Below, in pieces: positions 17,153-25,291 of a stretch of 41,799 nucleotides of DNA. The position numbers and the translations under genes were made by a program. The stretch's first letter is position 1. Every line of letters starts with the position of its first letter. Source of the stretch: Allorhizocola rhizosphaerae (GTDB lineage: Bacteria; Actinomycetota; Actinomycetes; Mycobacteriales; Micromonosporaceae); contig NZ_QJUG01000057.1 in the NCBI RefSeq assembly GCF_003426775.1, positions 1-41,799 on the forward strand. The letters are read 5' to 3'. The notes below the pieces were generated by a model that was not told the DNA's origin, ran no database searches, and saw only the letters and a program-made list of their open reading frames with translations.

Positions 17153-17829
17153 CCGGCACAGCAGCCGTCCGCGCAATCGTCGTCGTCTTGGCCGGCGGAG
17201 CCCAAGGCCGCCGGACCGCAATCGTCGCAATGGTCGCCGCGCCAGGCTTGCACGCCCTCCTTGACCGCCACACCGGCAATCGCCAGCGCGGCGATCGGGT
17301 CGGCCCAGCTCCAGCCGAACGCCCAGTTCAGCAGCAGGCCAACCAGCAACACCGCAGAAAGGTAGGTGCAGAGCATGGTTTGCATGCTGTCGGCGACCAC
17401 GGTGGCCGACCCGAGCTCCCGCCCGGTGCGCCGCTTGGCCCACACCAGCAGCGGCATGACCACCACGGACACGGCGGCCAGGCCGATGCCCACGGGCGAC
17501 GGCTCCGCCTGCTGCGAGCCGAGCAGATGCCGCACCGAGTCGACGGTGACCCAGGCGGCGAGGGCGAAGAAGGAGAGCGCGATAAGCTTGAGCGCCAAGC
17601 GTTCCCGCGTTTCGGGCAGGCGCGAGCGGAACTGCCAGATCACCACGAGCGCCGACGAGACCTCGATGAACGAGTCGAGTCCAAACCCGATCAGCGCGGC
17701 CGACGACGCCACCGCGCCCGCAGCCACCGCCACGACGCCTTCCAGCAGGTTGTAGCCCGCAGTCGCATAGGCAAGCAGCAGACTGCGCCGATTCAACAAC
17801 GCCCGCCGCGCGGGAGCCAACGTCACCAC
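17149..17829 (-). CDS. Cation diffusion facilitator-type transporter with Cys/Asp-rich tail
   Basis: About 226 residues with five or six membrane helices. The metal-site motif 'GFGLDSFIEVSS' lies in helix 2 and 'VVADSMQTM' in helix 5, as in CDF exporters that swap a divalent metal for protons. The C-terminus is a short tail rich in Cys, Asp and His (GDHCDDC, then DDDDCADGCC) in place of the usual cytoplasmic CDF domain, and is probably a metal sensor or chelator. A longer reading from 17940 is open, but those residues look non-coding. GTG 17829 has TATTGT 6 nt upstream, which fits a leaderless start. Confidence 0.8.
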   Translation of the reverse strand: MVTLAPARRALLNRRSLLLAYATAGYNLLEGVVAVAAGAVASSAALIGFGLDSFIEVSSALVVIWQFRSRLPETRERLALKLIALSFFALAAWVTVDSVRHLLGSQQAEPSPVGIGLAAVSVVVMPLLVWAKRRTGRELGSATVVADSMQTMLCTYLSAVLLVGLLLNWAFGWSWADPIAALAIAGVAVKEGVQAWRGDHCDDCGPAALGSAGQDDDDCADGCCAG

Positions 17830-18010
17830 GCCAAAACAATACAGCGAACGCTGAACTAACGTCCACCCGGATTGGCCAAGGTTTGGGTCGTCCCCTTGTG
17901 GCGACCCTCGATCGTCGATTAGTTTGTTTATCCACCGCACAAACCGCGCGCCGTCGCGTGTTCGCGAAAATCCGACCCCTTTCGTCCCAAGGATGGATCG
18001 CGAAGATCGA

Positions 18011-18024
18011 TGTTAGCGCTCACA
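18011..18024. promoter_or_regulatory. LacI/GalR-type operator before the GH127 gene
   Basis: TGTTAGCGCTCACA is a near-perfect dyad around the central CG typical of LacI-family sites in actinomycete sugar genes. It lies 85 bp before the ATG of the arabinofuranosidase gene. No LacI-type regulator is encoded in the window. Confidence 0.6.
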
Positions 18025-18108
18025 GTGATGGCTGTGAGTGTCTTGCGTCGCCGGCGACGCGCGTCCAAACCCGATAGACGCTGCCCGGAGACTTGCCAGG
18101 AGGTCCTG

Positions 18109-20844
18109 ATGTCGTCCTCATCCATGAGCCGTCGCCATTTGCTGCAGGCCGGTGGTGCCGCCGCCGTGGCCTCCACGGTCGGTGCCGCGATCGGTGGCCC
18201 GGCCGCCGCGGCGATTGTGCCGCCGGTGCGCGCCGACATCGGCGTGTCGGCATACGCGTTCGACCCGGGCCAGGTGCGGCTGACCGCGAGCCGCTGGATG
18301 GACAACCAAAACCGCACGCTGTCGTACCTTCGCTTCATCAACGTGGACCGGCTGCTGTACAACTTCCGCGCCAACCACCGCCTGTCCACGCAGGGCGCTG
18401 CGGCCGGCGGAGGCTGGGACGCCCCGACGTTCCCGTTCCGCACGCACGTGCAGGGGCACTTCCTCACGGCCTGGGCGCAAGCCTTCGCCGTGCTCGGCGA
18501 CACGACATGCCGCGACAAGGCCAACTACATGGTGGCGGAATTGGCCAAGTGCCAAGCGAACAACTCCGCGGCCGGATTCAATACGGGGTACCTCTCCGGC
18601 TTTCCGGAATCCGAATTCAGCGCACTGGAGTCCGGCTCGCTTTCCAACGGCAACGTGCCCTACTACGCCCTGCACAAGACACTCGCCGGATTGCTTGACG
18701 TGTGGCGTTACATCGGCAACACGCAAGCCCGTGATGTGCTGTTGCGCTTCGCCGGATGGGTCGACTGGCGCACGGCCCGCTTGAGCTACAGCCAGATGCA
18801 GACCGTGCTGCGCGTGGAGTTCGGCGGGATGAACGCCGTGCTGACCGACCTCTACCAATACACCGGAGACTCGCGCTGGCTGACCGCGGCCCGGCGCTTC
18901 GACCACGCCGCCGTGTTCGACCCGCTCGCAGCCAATCAAGACCAGCTCAACGGGCTGCATGCCAACACCCAGGTGCCCAAGTGGATCGGAGCTATCCGCG
19001 AATACAAGGCGACCGGCACGACCCGCTACCGCGACATCGGCGCCAACGCCTGGAACTTCACCGTCAACGCGCACACCTACGCCATCGGCGGCAACAGCCA
19101 GGCCGAGCATTTCCGCGCCCCGAACGCGATCGCCGCTCACCTGACCAACGACACCTGCGAGCACTGCAACACTTACAACATGCTGAGACTGACCCGCGAG
19201 CTGTGGGTGCTGGACCCAAACCGCGCAGCCTATTTCGACTTCTACGAGCAGGCGCTGCTCAACCATCTCATCGGCGCGCAGAACCCGGCCGACGGCCACG
19301 GGCACATCACCTACTTCACGCCGCTGCGGCCGGGCGGCCGCCGTGGCGTGGGCCCGGCCTGGGGCGGCGGGACATGGAGCAACGACTACTCAACATTCTG
19401 GTGCTGCCTTGGTACCGCCATCGAGTCCAACACCGCGTTGATGGACTCCATCTACTTCTACAACGGCACCACTCTGTCAGTGAACCTCTACCTGCCGTCG
19501 GTGCTCGACTGGACCCAGCGCGGCATCACCGTCACCCAGACCACCTCCTATCCGGCGAGCGACACCGTCACTGTCACCGTGACCGGAAACCCCACCGGCT
19601 CGTGGACCATGCGCCTGCGCATCCCGGCCTGGACCACGGGCGCGACCATCAGTGTGAACGGGACCGCGCAGAACATCGCGACGACGCCGGGCACCTACGC
19701 CTCGCTCACCCGCACCTGGGCATCGGGCGACACCATCACCGTGCGCCTGCCGATGCAGGTGAACATCAGGCCCGCCAACGATAACGCGAACGTCGCCGCG
19801 GTCACGTACGGCCCGGTCGTGCTGTCGGGCAACTACGGCAGCACCGCGCTCTCGTCGCTGCCCGCGCTCAACACCGCCTCCGTCACCCGCAGCAGCGCCA
19901 CGGCGCTCACGTTCACCGCTATCGCCAACGGATCCAACGTCAACCTGGGCCCGTTCTACGACGCCCACGGGCACAACTACACCGTCTACTGGGCGACCGG
20001 CGGCAGCACCGGCCCCGCGAGCTTCCGCCTGGCAAACGCGGCTTCCGGACTGGTACTCGGAATCCAGGACATGTCCACGGCAGACGGTGGGATCGCTCTA
20101 CAATGGACCGACAACGGCACCGCCGACCACGATTGGGAAATAATCCTTGATGGGTCGTCGATCCGCCTGCGCAACGTCCACAGCCGCAAGGTGCTCGGGG
20201 TGACGAACATGTCCACAGCGGACAATGCGCAGATCGTGCAGTGGGCCGACAACGGCACCGCCGATCACCGCTGGACCGTTGTCGACTCCGGCGACGGGAC
20301 GCACAAGCTGCGCAACGCGCACAGCAGCAAGCTATTGGGCATCCTCAACGGTTCCACCGCCGAGGGCGCCCGAGCCGTGCAGGACCCCGACAACGGCACG
20401 CGCGACAACCAGTGGCGGTTCATCCCCAACGGGGCCAGGCGGATCCAATGCCTCCACAGTGGACTCGTGCTCGGCGTGACCGACATGTCCACAGCGGACA
20501 ACGCGCTCGTGGTGCAGTGGGGCGACAACGGCACCGCCGACCACCTGTGGACCGCAGTCGTGGACTCGGGCGGATATCTGCGGTTGCGCAATGCCCACAG
20601 CGGCAAGGTGCTCGGTGTCGAAAACTCGGGCACGGCCAACGGTGCGCGGGTCGTGCAGCTGCCCGACACGGGCTCCAACGACCGCCGCTGGCGTCTGCGC
20701 TATGGCCGCGACGGCTACTTCCGCATCCAGGCGGCCAACGGTGGCCGGGTCCTGGGCGTGAGCGGAGCCTCGACCGCGCAGGGCGCACAGGTGCTCATCT
20801 GGGACGACAACGGCACCAACGACCACCTCTGGCGGTTCGTCTGA
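18109..20844 (+). CDS. Tat-exported GH127 beta-L-arabinofuranosidase with two ricin B domains
   Basis: This is a 911-residue secreted enzyme. The signal has a twin-arginine motif (SRRHLL at 7-12) followed by an Ala-rich stretch. The catalytic (alpha/alpha)6 domain carries the GH127 metal and nucleophile residues: E351 and C353 in 'CEHCNTYN', and C432-C433 in 'TFWCCLG', matching the Glu-Cys-Cys-Cys site of HypBA1. A beta-sandwich domain follows, then six QxW-like repeats from about 640 to the end, forming two beta-trefoils that probably bind plant polysaccharide. It should release L-arabinofuranose from arabinan or hydroxyproline-linked sugars outside the cell. CCAGGAGG precedes ATG 18109. A LacI-type operator suggests sugar induction. 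Some DUF1680 members have other beta-sugar specificity. Confidence 0.9.
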   Translation: MSSSSMSRRHLLQAGGAAAVASTVGAAIGGPAAAAIVPPVRADIGVSAYAFDPGQVRLTASRWMDNQNRTLSYLRFINVDRLLYNFRANHRLSTQGAAAGGGWDAPTFPFRTHVQGHFLTAWAQAFAVLGDTTCRDKANYMVAELAKCQANNSAAGFNTGYLSGFPESEFSALESGSLSNGNVPYYALHKTLAGLLDVWRYIGNTQARDVLLRFAGWVDWRTARLSYSQMQTVLRVEFGGMNAVLTDLYQYTGDSRWLTAARRFDHAAVFDPLAANQDQLNGLHANTQVPKWIGAIREYKATGTTRYRDIGANAWNFTVNAHTYAIGGNSQAEHFRAPNAIAAHLTNDTCEHCNTYNMLRLTRELWVLDPNRAAYFDFYEQALLNHLIGAQNPADGHGHITYFTPLRPGGRRGVGPAWGGGTWSNDYSTFWCCLGTAIESNTALMDSIYFYNGTTLSVNLYLPSVLDWTQRGITVTQTTSYPASDTVTVTVTGNPTGSWTMRLRIPAWTTGATISVNGTAQNIATTPGTYASLTRTWASGDTITVRLPMQVNIRPANDNANVAAVTYGPVVLSGNYGSTALSSLPALNTASVTRSSATALTFTAIANGSNVNLGPFYDAHGHNYTVYWATGGSTGPASFRLANAASGLVLGIQDMSTADGGIALQWTDNGTADHDWEIILDGSSIRLRNVHSRKVLGVTNMSTADNAQIVQWADNGTADHRWTVVDSGDGTHKLRNAHSSKLLGILNGSTAEGARAVQDPDNGTRDNQWRFIPNGARRIQCLHSGLVLGVTDMSTADNALVVQWGDNGTADHLWTAVVDSGGYLRLRNAHSGKVLGVENSGTANGARVVQLPDTGSNDRRWRLRYGRDGYFRIQAANGGRVLGVSGASTAQGAQVLIWDDNGTNDHLWRFV

Positions 20845-20896
20845 GCCTAAAGCGATTTGGCTTTCGACGGCGTTCCCGTCAATCCGGTGTTCGACG

Positions 20897-20922
20897 AGGC
20901 CCGGCCGATGACGGCCGGGCCT
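20897..20922. terminator. Bidirectional hairpin between convergent genes
   Basis: AGGCCCGGCCG and CGGCCGGGCCT form an 11-bp perfect stem with a 4-nt loop between the GH127 gene and the WXG-like gene. There is no U-run, as is common for actinomycete terminators. Confidence 0.7.
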
Positions 20923-20965
20923 GTGATCGCGGTTTGCACCCCGCCGGGTAGTCCGGTGCAGGGGG

Positions 20966-22057
20966 TCATCTCTCGGCCTCGTGCTGCCACGGTTCCTTCG
21001 CGACGCCGTCCAGGGTGGGCAGGAACCACGGGTGGACCCCGTTCTGCGCGGCATGTATCGGCCGCGAGCGCTCGTTCTGCAGGCGCTGCATCGCTTCCTC
21101 GAACGGCGTGAGGTAACCGTCCTTGAGCAGCGTCGTCAGCTCGTTGTAGATCTGCTCGGCGCTCTTGGCGTCGAACGCCTCCCGCGGCTGGAACCGTGGC
21201 GCAGCGTCGAAGAGATCCAGGATGTCCAGCACGATGCCGCCGACGTCCTCGACCTTGCCCTTGATGTCGCCGACGACCGGGACCAGGTCGACGACCTGCG
21301 AGCCGATGTTGAAGATGTCCGGCACCAACGGGTTCATTCCAGCGTAGTCCTGCGGCTCGCGGCCGGTCGCGGCCCACTCCTCGAGCTGCGCGCGCAGATC
21401 GTCACGGATCTCGCGCAGCATCGGGTTGAGGCCGTTCTGGGTCTGCACGATGAGCGCACCGGCACCGGCGAAGAGGGTCTCGGCGTGCGCGAAGTAGGTC
21501 AGGTACTGGTCGCGGATGAACGAGTGGAGCTCGGTGACCACATCCTGGCACTCGTCACTCGACTGGCCGATCCAGCTGTTGAAGTCAAGGTCGGTCCAGT
21601 CCACCGGCATGGCGCCCTCGAGCGCGATCCGCGCCTCGGAGAACTCCTGGATTGACTCGCGCAGCGACCCGGCGTCGGGACGGGTGATGTCGGCCAGCAG
21701 GTTGCGCAGGTAGCCGCCGATATCGTTGGCCCAGGCGTTCCCGTTCTCCCAGCTCTGGCTCGCTCCGGCGCGCAGCTGGTCCGCCCACGCCGACCGCCGC
21801 GCGTCGAACGGCTCGTAGGGGTAGGTCACCCAGTGCCACATGCTGAAGTCCACGGACAAGCCGTCGGCGGCGGGCGTCCGATAGTCGATCGTCCCGCTCC
21901 ACGCCGCATCGATACCCCACGATTGCAGGTTTGTCTCGACGTGTGCCGTGTGGTCCTGGAAGTATTTGGCGACGGTCTCGTTGCCTTTCAGATAGCCGAG
22001 GTACCGCTCGATCTCGGCGGTGAGCGTCAGGAAGTCGCCGTAGTCGAAGTCGCCCAT
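20966..22057 (-). CDS. WXG100-like domain protein, possible type VII (ESX) substrate
   Basis: About 363 residues, mostly helical and without a signal peptide. Around residues 165-230 a W-x-G turn (SWIG) sits between long helices, and 'SDECQDVVTELHSFIRDQYLTYFAHAETLFAGA' resembles the second helix of WXG100 proteins. A hydrophobic Val/Asp-rich segment ('VVDLVPVVGDIKGKVEDVGGIVLDIL') follows at about 260-285. This suggests an ESX-type export substrate or immunity-linked protein. ATG 22057 has GGAGG at 7 nt spacing; GTG 22063 overlaps the upstream stop. It forms an operon with the EspC-like gene. No ESX machinery is in the window, and the function is unproven. Confidence 0.55.
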   Translation of the reverse strand: MGDFDYGDFLTLTAEIERYLGYLKGNETVAKYFQDHTAHVETNLQSWGIDAAWSGTIDYRTPAADGLSVDFSMWHWVTYPYEPFDARRSAWADQLRAGASQSWENGNAWANDIGGYLRNLLADITRPDAGSLRESIQEFSEARIALEGAMPVDWTDLDFNSWIGQSSDECQDVVTELHSFIRDQYLTYFAHAETLFAGAGALIVQTQNGLNPMLREIRDDLRAQLEEWAATGREPQDYAGMNPLVPDIFNIGSQVVDLVPVVGDIKGKVEDVGGIVLDILDLFDAAPRFQPREAFDAKSAEQIYNELTTLLKDGYLTPFEEAMQRLQNERSRPIHAAQNGVHPWFLPTLDGVAKEPWQHEAER

Positions 22058-22059
22058 GG

Positions 22060-22584
22060 TCACGCCTCCGGGAGGGGCACGTTGTCCTGGCGGTCCTCGA
22101 GCTCCCGGTCGCGGTCCTCCCGCTCCTCATCTGGCGGCTGCACGTCGGGGTTCTCCTCGTATTCGGAGCCGTCGCCCTCGTTGAGCACGCTGTCCTTGTT
22201 CGGGGCGTCCGGCACGGGTGTCTGTGGGGGCTCACCCGTCCTGAGCTCATCGCTCAGCCTGTTGAACACGCTGGCGGCGAACTCGTCGCGGGCGACGAAG
22301 CTGTCGGCGATCGCGACCACGGCGGCGCCGAGGTTGTTGAGGGACAGTACCGACCGGGCGACGCCGGCCTGGCAGTCGATTGCCATGTCCAGCACGTCGA
22401 TCAGCACCCGGTGGTCACCCATCTGCGCCGAGCGGGAGTTCACGGTCCCGATCACGTCGGTCATCCGTTCGGCGACGGCGGCGAGGGCCTCGGCGCGCTC
22501 AGGCAGCAGGATCCTGCCCGAGCGGTACATCGTCTCGATGTCGGCCCTGATCTCGCCCTGCTCAGCGGGGGTATAGTCGGTCAC
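22060..22584 (-). CDS. EspC/DUF2580-like helical protein with acidic tail
   Basis: A 174-residue protein. The first 110 residues form a helical hairpin resembling ESX EspC-type proteins; 'LNNLGAAVVAIADSFVARDEFAAS' matches their C-terminal helix pattern. The last 60 residues are disordered and strongly acidic (DEEREDRDRELEDRQD). GTG start with GGAGG 6 nt upstream. It is probably the small partner of the next gene (stop overlaps the candidate GTG start), perhaps a co-secreted pair. Confidence 0.55.
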   Translation of the reverse strand: MTDYTPAEQGEIRADIETMYRSGRILLPERAEALAAVAERMTDVIGTVNSRSAQMGDHRVLIDVLDMAIDCQAGVARSVLSLNNLGAAVVAIADSFVARDEFAASVFNRLSDELRTGEPPQTPVPDAPNKDSVLNEGDGSEYEENPDVQPPDEEREDRDRELEDRQDNVPLPEA

Positions 22585-22785
22585 GAACTGCCTCCGGGTC
22601 GATGGATTTCCATCGTTCCACAGTTGGGCAAAAACTCACGGACCGCCGATGAACAGCCGGCAAATTCGAGATGACGGCCATGGAAGCACCCGGCAACGCC
22701 GACCTGAGGCATTGCCCCGACCGGTGAGAGACCTTCTGCGGGCTTGGGTCCATGCCAGTCCGCGTACGGGCCCGGTACCGGCAAA

Positions 22786-23336
22786 CTACGCGGAGGGCAG
22801 CCGCACCTTCACGACCAGGCCGCCACCCTCACGCGGCCACGCCTTCACGTCACCGCCATGCGCGCGGGCGATAGCGGCCACGATGGACAGACCCAGCCCA
22901 ACGCCCTGGCCGCTGATGCGCTCGCCGTCGGGTCGAGCCGGATGCCGGCGCGCTCCAGCACGGGCGGCGCGGCCGGGCGGGCACGACGGCCCAGCGCCTG
23001 CACGCGCGCCACGAGTTCGGCGAACGCGGACGGTTTGGTCAAGTAGTCGTCGGCGCCCAGGCCGAGCCCGGCCACCCGCTGCGCGACGGCGGCCGCGGCC
23101 GTGAGCATCAGGATGCGCGCGGGTGAACCGGACTCGACCAGCGTCGCGCAGACCTGGTCGCCATGCACGACGGGCAGGTCGCGGTCGAGCACCACGACGT
23201 CGTAGTCGTTGACCGACAGGCGCTGCAGCGCGGCGTCCCCATCGTAGGCGACGTCCACGGCCATGGCCCGGCGGCGCAGCCCGCCCGCGATCGTGTCGGC
23301 CAGCAGCCGCTTGTCCTCCACCACCAGCACACGCAC
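22786..23336 (-). pseudogene. Collapsed two-component system: response-regulator receiver fused to histidine-kinase tail
   Basis: From GTG 23336 the frame gives an OmpR-type receiver: acidic pocket ED near residues 7-8, phospho-acceptor in 'VVLDRDLP', TA near 79, and 'YLTKP'. It runs into the linker 'VLERAGIRLDP' at about 22931, where the DNA-binding domain should begin. From about 22932 to the stop at 22786 another frame encodes the end of a histidine kinase: 'GQGVGLGLSIVAAIARAHGG' is the G2 box of the ATPase domain, ending in 'VKVRLPSA'. The DNA-binding half of the regulator and most of the kinase (roughly 1.3-1.5 kb) are therefore missing. Read literally, the receiver frame continues about 20 nonsense residues. 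The system is inactive as a transcription circuit, though a lone receiver could still be made. Confidence 0.8.
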
Positions 23337-23380
23337 GGTCCCATCATGTCCGCTCGCGGTGTTGGAACGCCGTGAGGATC

Positions 23381-23400
23381 GGTCCTAACCGCCATCTAAC
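23381..23400 (-). promoter_or_regulatory. OmpR-type direct-repeat box upstream of the broken response regulator
   Basis: On the minus strand GTTAGATGGCGGTTAGGACC carries TTAGA and TTAGG repeats with an 11-bp period, typical of OmpR/PhoB regulators. It lies 44 bp before the receiver start and over the -35 region of the divergent small membrane gene. It resembles the boxes at 36965 and 41432. Confidence 0.5.
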
Positions 23401-23423
23401 GCGCCGTAGTGTGCACTGAACCC

Positions 23424-23540
23424 ATGAACGAGATGCCCCGGTGGGTGAAATGGCCGGCGATCGTGCTCGGTGTCCTGATCGCGATCGGCTTGGCGCTCAG
23501 GTTCTTCGGGGTCGAACACGGGCCGGGCATGCACCGATGA
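23424..23540 (+). CDS. 38-residue single-helix membrane protein
   Basis: The small frame starts MNEMPRWVKW, has one hydrophobic helix (about 11-28), and ends in a short His-containing tail. Its stop overlaps the ATG of the next membrane gene (ATGA), which supports translation. A TAGTGT box lies 11 nt before the ATG. Function unknown; small helices next to membrane proteins are often accessory subunits. Confidence 0.55.
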   Translation: MNEMPRWVKWPAIVLGVLIAIGLALRFFGVEHGPGMHR

Positions 23541-24028
23541 TCATGCCGCCAAGGCTGCGCAAGGCCATCCTGACGTTGCATGTGACGACGTCTGTCGGGT
23601 GGCTCGGTGCGGTGCTCGCCTATCTGGCGCTTGATGTGACGACCGTGGCGAGCGATGACGTCACGGCCGTGCGCGGGGCCTACATCGCCATGGGGGTCAT
23701 CGTCCGGGGCGCGATCGTGCCGCTCGCTCTGGCCGCCGTGCTCATCGGGATCGTCAACGCGCTGGGCACCACATGGGGCCTGGTGCGGCACTACTGGGTC
23801 GTGGCGAAGCTCGTGCTCACGGTCATCGCCGCGCTCGTGTTGCTGAGCGAGGCACGGACGGTCGCCTATCTGGCCGACCTGGCGGTCTTGACTCCTGATC
23901 CCCGCACGTTGCCCAGCACACTGCCGCATTCGGTCGGCGGGCTGCTCGTGTTGCTGACTACCGTGGTCCTGTCGGTCTACAAGCCGCGCGGGCTCTTGAA
24001 CAGGCCCACGAGCGTGATCTCGAGGTAG
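23537..24028 (+). CDS. Four-helix integral membrane protein, DUF2269-like
   Basis: A 163-residue protein with four membrane helices. 'LTLHVTTSVGWLGAVLAYLAL' (helix 1, with a conserved His and Trp) and 'TTWGLVRHYWVVAKLVLT' (helix 3) are typical of a conserved actinobacterial membrane family without assigned function; the histidines might bind heme. ATG 23537 overlaps the stop of the 38-residue gene. Its 3' end overlaps the convergent TetR gene by 52 bp. Confidence 0.65.
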   Translation: MIMPPRLRKAILTLHVTTSVGWLGAVLAYLALDVTTVASDDVTAVRGAYIAMGVIVRGAIVPLALAAVLIGIVNALGTTWGLVRHYWVVAKLVLTVIAALVLLSEARTVAYLADLAVLTPDPRTLPSTLPHSVGGLLVLLTTVVLSVYKPRGLLNRPTSVISR

Positions 24029-24564
24029 TCGGCCACGAACACGGGGTGCAGGCGGCCCGAGTCGGCCTCGATCGCGGCTGTGTGCGCCAAGCTGTGGAAC
24101 ACCGTTACCAGCCATTCGACCGGCAGGTCGGTGCGGAACACGCCCTCGTCCCGACCGCGCTCGATCAGGCCGTGCACGCGCCGCATCGGCGCCTCGTGGT
24201 GCGCGCGCAGCACCTCGGGCCCGAGGTGGCGGTTGACCGCGACCAGCAGCCTCCGGTGCTGATCGATGATCCGCCACGAGGACCGGATCAGGTGCGCCAT
24301 CGCCCGGTCGGCGGGCAGGGAATCGAGGTCGAGCTCGGCCAGCGCCTGCTCGGCCTGCTCGATGGTGCGGGTGAAGACCGCCTCCAGCACCGCCTCGCGC
24401 GACGGGAAATGCCCGTAGAGCGTGACCCTGCCGACGCCCGCCGCGCGGGCGATGTCGCTCATCGACACATCCGGATTGACGACGAACTCGGCGAGCGCGG
24501 CGTCGAGGATCGCGGCGATGCTGCGCTCGGCGTCGGCGCGCTTGGTTCGCTGTGCGGGACTCAT
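23977..24564 (-). CDS. TetR/AcrR-family transcriptional regulator
   Basis: A 195-residue repressor. The N-terminal helix-turn-helix is at about 15-60 ('AAILDAALAEFVVNPDVSMSDIARAAGVGRVTLYGHFPSREAV') and the C-terminal helices form the ligand pocket and dimer face. It follows the MFS gene by 13 bp in the same direction, so it is probably the local repressor of that exporter, which is now broken. It looks intact. The 3' end overlaps the convergent membrane protein gene. Confidence 0.9.
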   Translation of the reverse strand: MSPAQRTKRADAERSIAAILDAALAEFVVNPDVSMSDIARAAGVGRVTLYGHFPSREAVLEAVFTRTIEQAEQALAELDLDSLPADRAMAHLIRSSWRIIDQHRRLLVAVNRHLGPEVLRAHHEAPMRRVHGLIERGRDEGVFRTDLPVEWLVTVFHSLAHTAAIEADSGRLHPVFVADYLEITLVGLFKSPRGL

Positions 24565-24577
24565 GTTGATGCTCCAA

Positions 24578-25211
24578 TCAGTGCGCCATGATGGGGCCGT
24601 GGTGGGCTGGTGGCAGCAGTATCGCGGTCGCCACGGCTATCGCGAGCGCGGCGACGGACAAGGCCAGGAAGGCGTTGTGGAAACCGTTCGCGGCCCGCGA
24701 TGGTCGAAACCATTGCCACACCTAGGGATGCGCCAAGCTCGTGGCTCGTGTTGATGGTTCCCGACGCCACGCCGGCGTCGTGCGGGTCGACGGGGGTCAG
24801 CGCGGTGATCGTCGCCGACCCGAGCGCGCGGTGGCGGTCGCGGCCATGGAAGGCCGTGGTGATAAGGGAAAGCGCGGCGGGGGAGAGCAGCGCCGCGCCC
24901 TGCGCCGCCCGCTCGCTGATCAAGATCTCAGCGCTCGCGGCAAGCCCGGAGACCAGTGAGGCGGCCGTGAACACGGACAGTCCAATCAGGAACGTGCGGC
25001 GCCGGCCGAGCGCGCCGGCCAGGCGCCCGCCGAGCAGCATCAGGCCGCCGAAGCACAGCGTGTAACCCGCCACCACCCAGGTAGCGGTGGCCCGGCTCAG
25101 CGCGAGCTGCTCGCCGATCACCGGCAGCGCTACGTTTACCACCGTCGCATCGAGGATCACCATGAACTGTGCCAGGCACAGCAGCACCAGTGCCCACCAG
25201 CGTCGTCTCAA
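24578..25211 (-). pseudogene. Degenerate DHA2-type MFS drug exporter, internal deletion plus frameshift
   Basis: TTG 25211 has AAGGAG 7 nt upstream. The first part is a normal DHA2 exporter, with helix 1 'FMVILDATVVNVALP' and the loop motif GGRLAGALGRRRTF. Near 24820 the text jumps from 'RDRHRALG' (after helix 5) to 'SATITALTPVDPHDAGVASGTINTS', which in family members lies about 190 residues further on. Near 24690 the frame shifts; the normal end ('FHNAFLALSVAALAIAVATAILL...') continues in another frame to a TGA at 24578-24580. The protein would lack most of its second half and cannot transport. It belongs to one unit with the downstream TetR gene. Confidence 0.8.
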
Positions 25212-25291
25212 CCCACGCTCCTTAACTCGAACATAATTGTATAGGATGCGAAGGTAACGCAGACATGTGTGCTTGCGATAGTGTGACGTGC

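Noticed and set aside
20011..20841. Ricin repeats as a DNA-level tandem repeat or CRISPR-like array
   Set aside because: The units are protein repeats of about 45 residues in one frame with many silent and coding differences, and there are no spacers.
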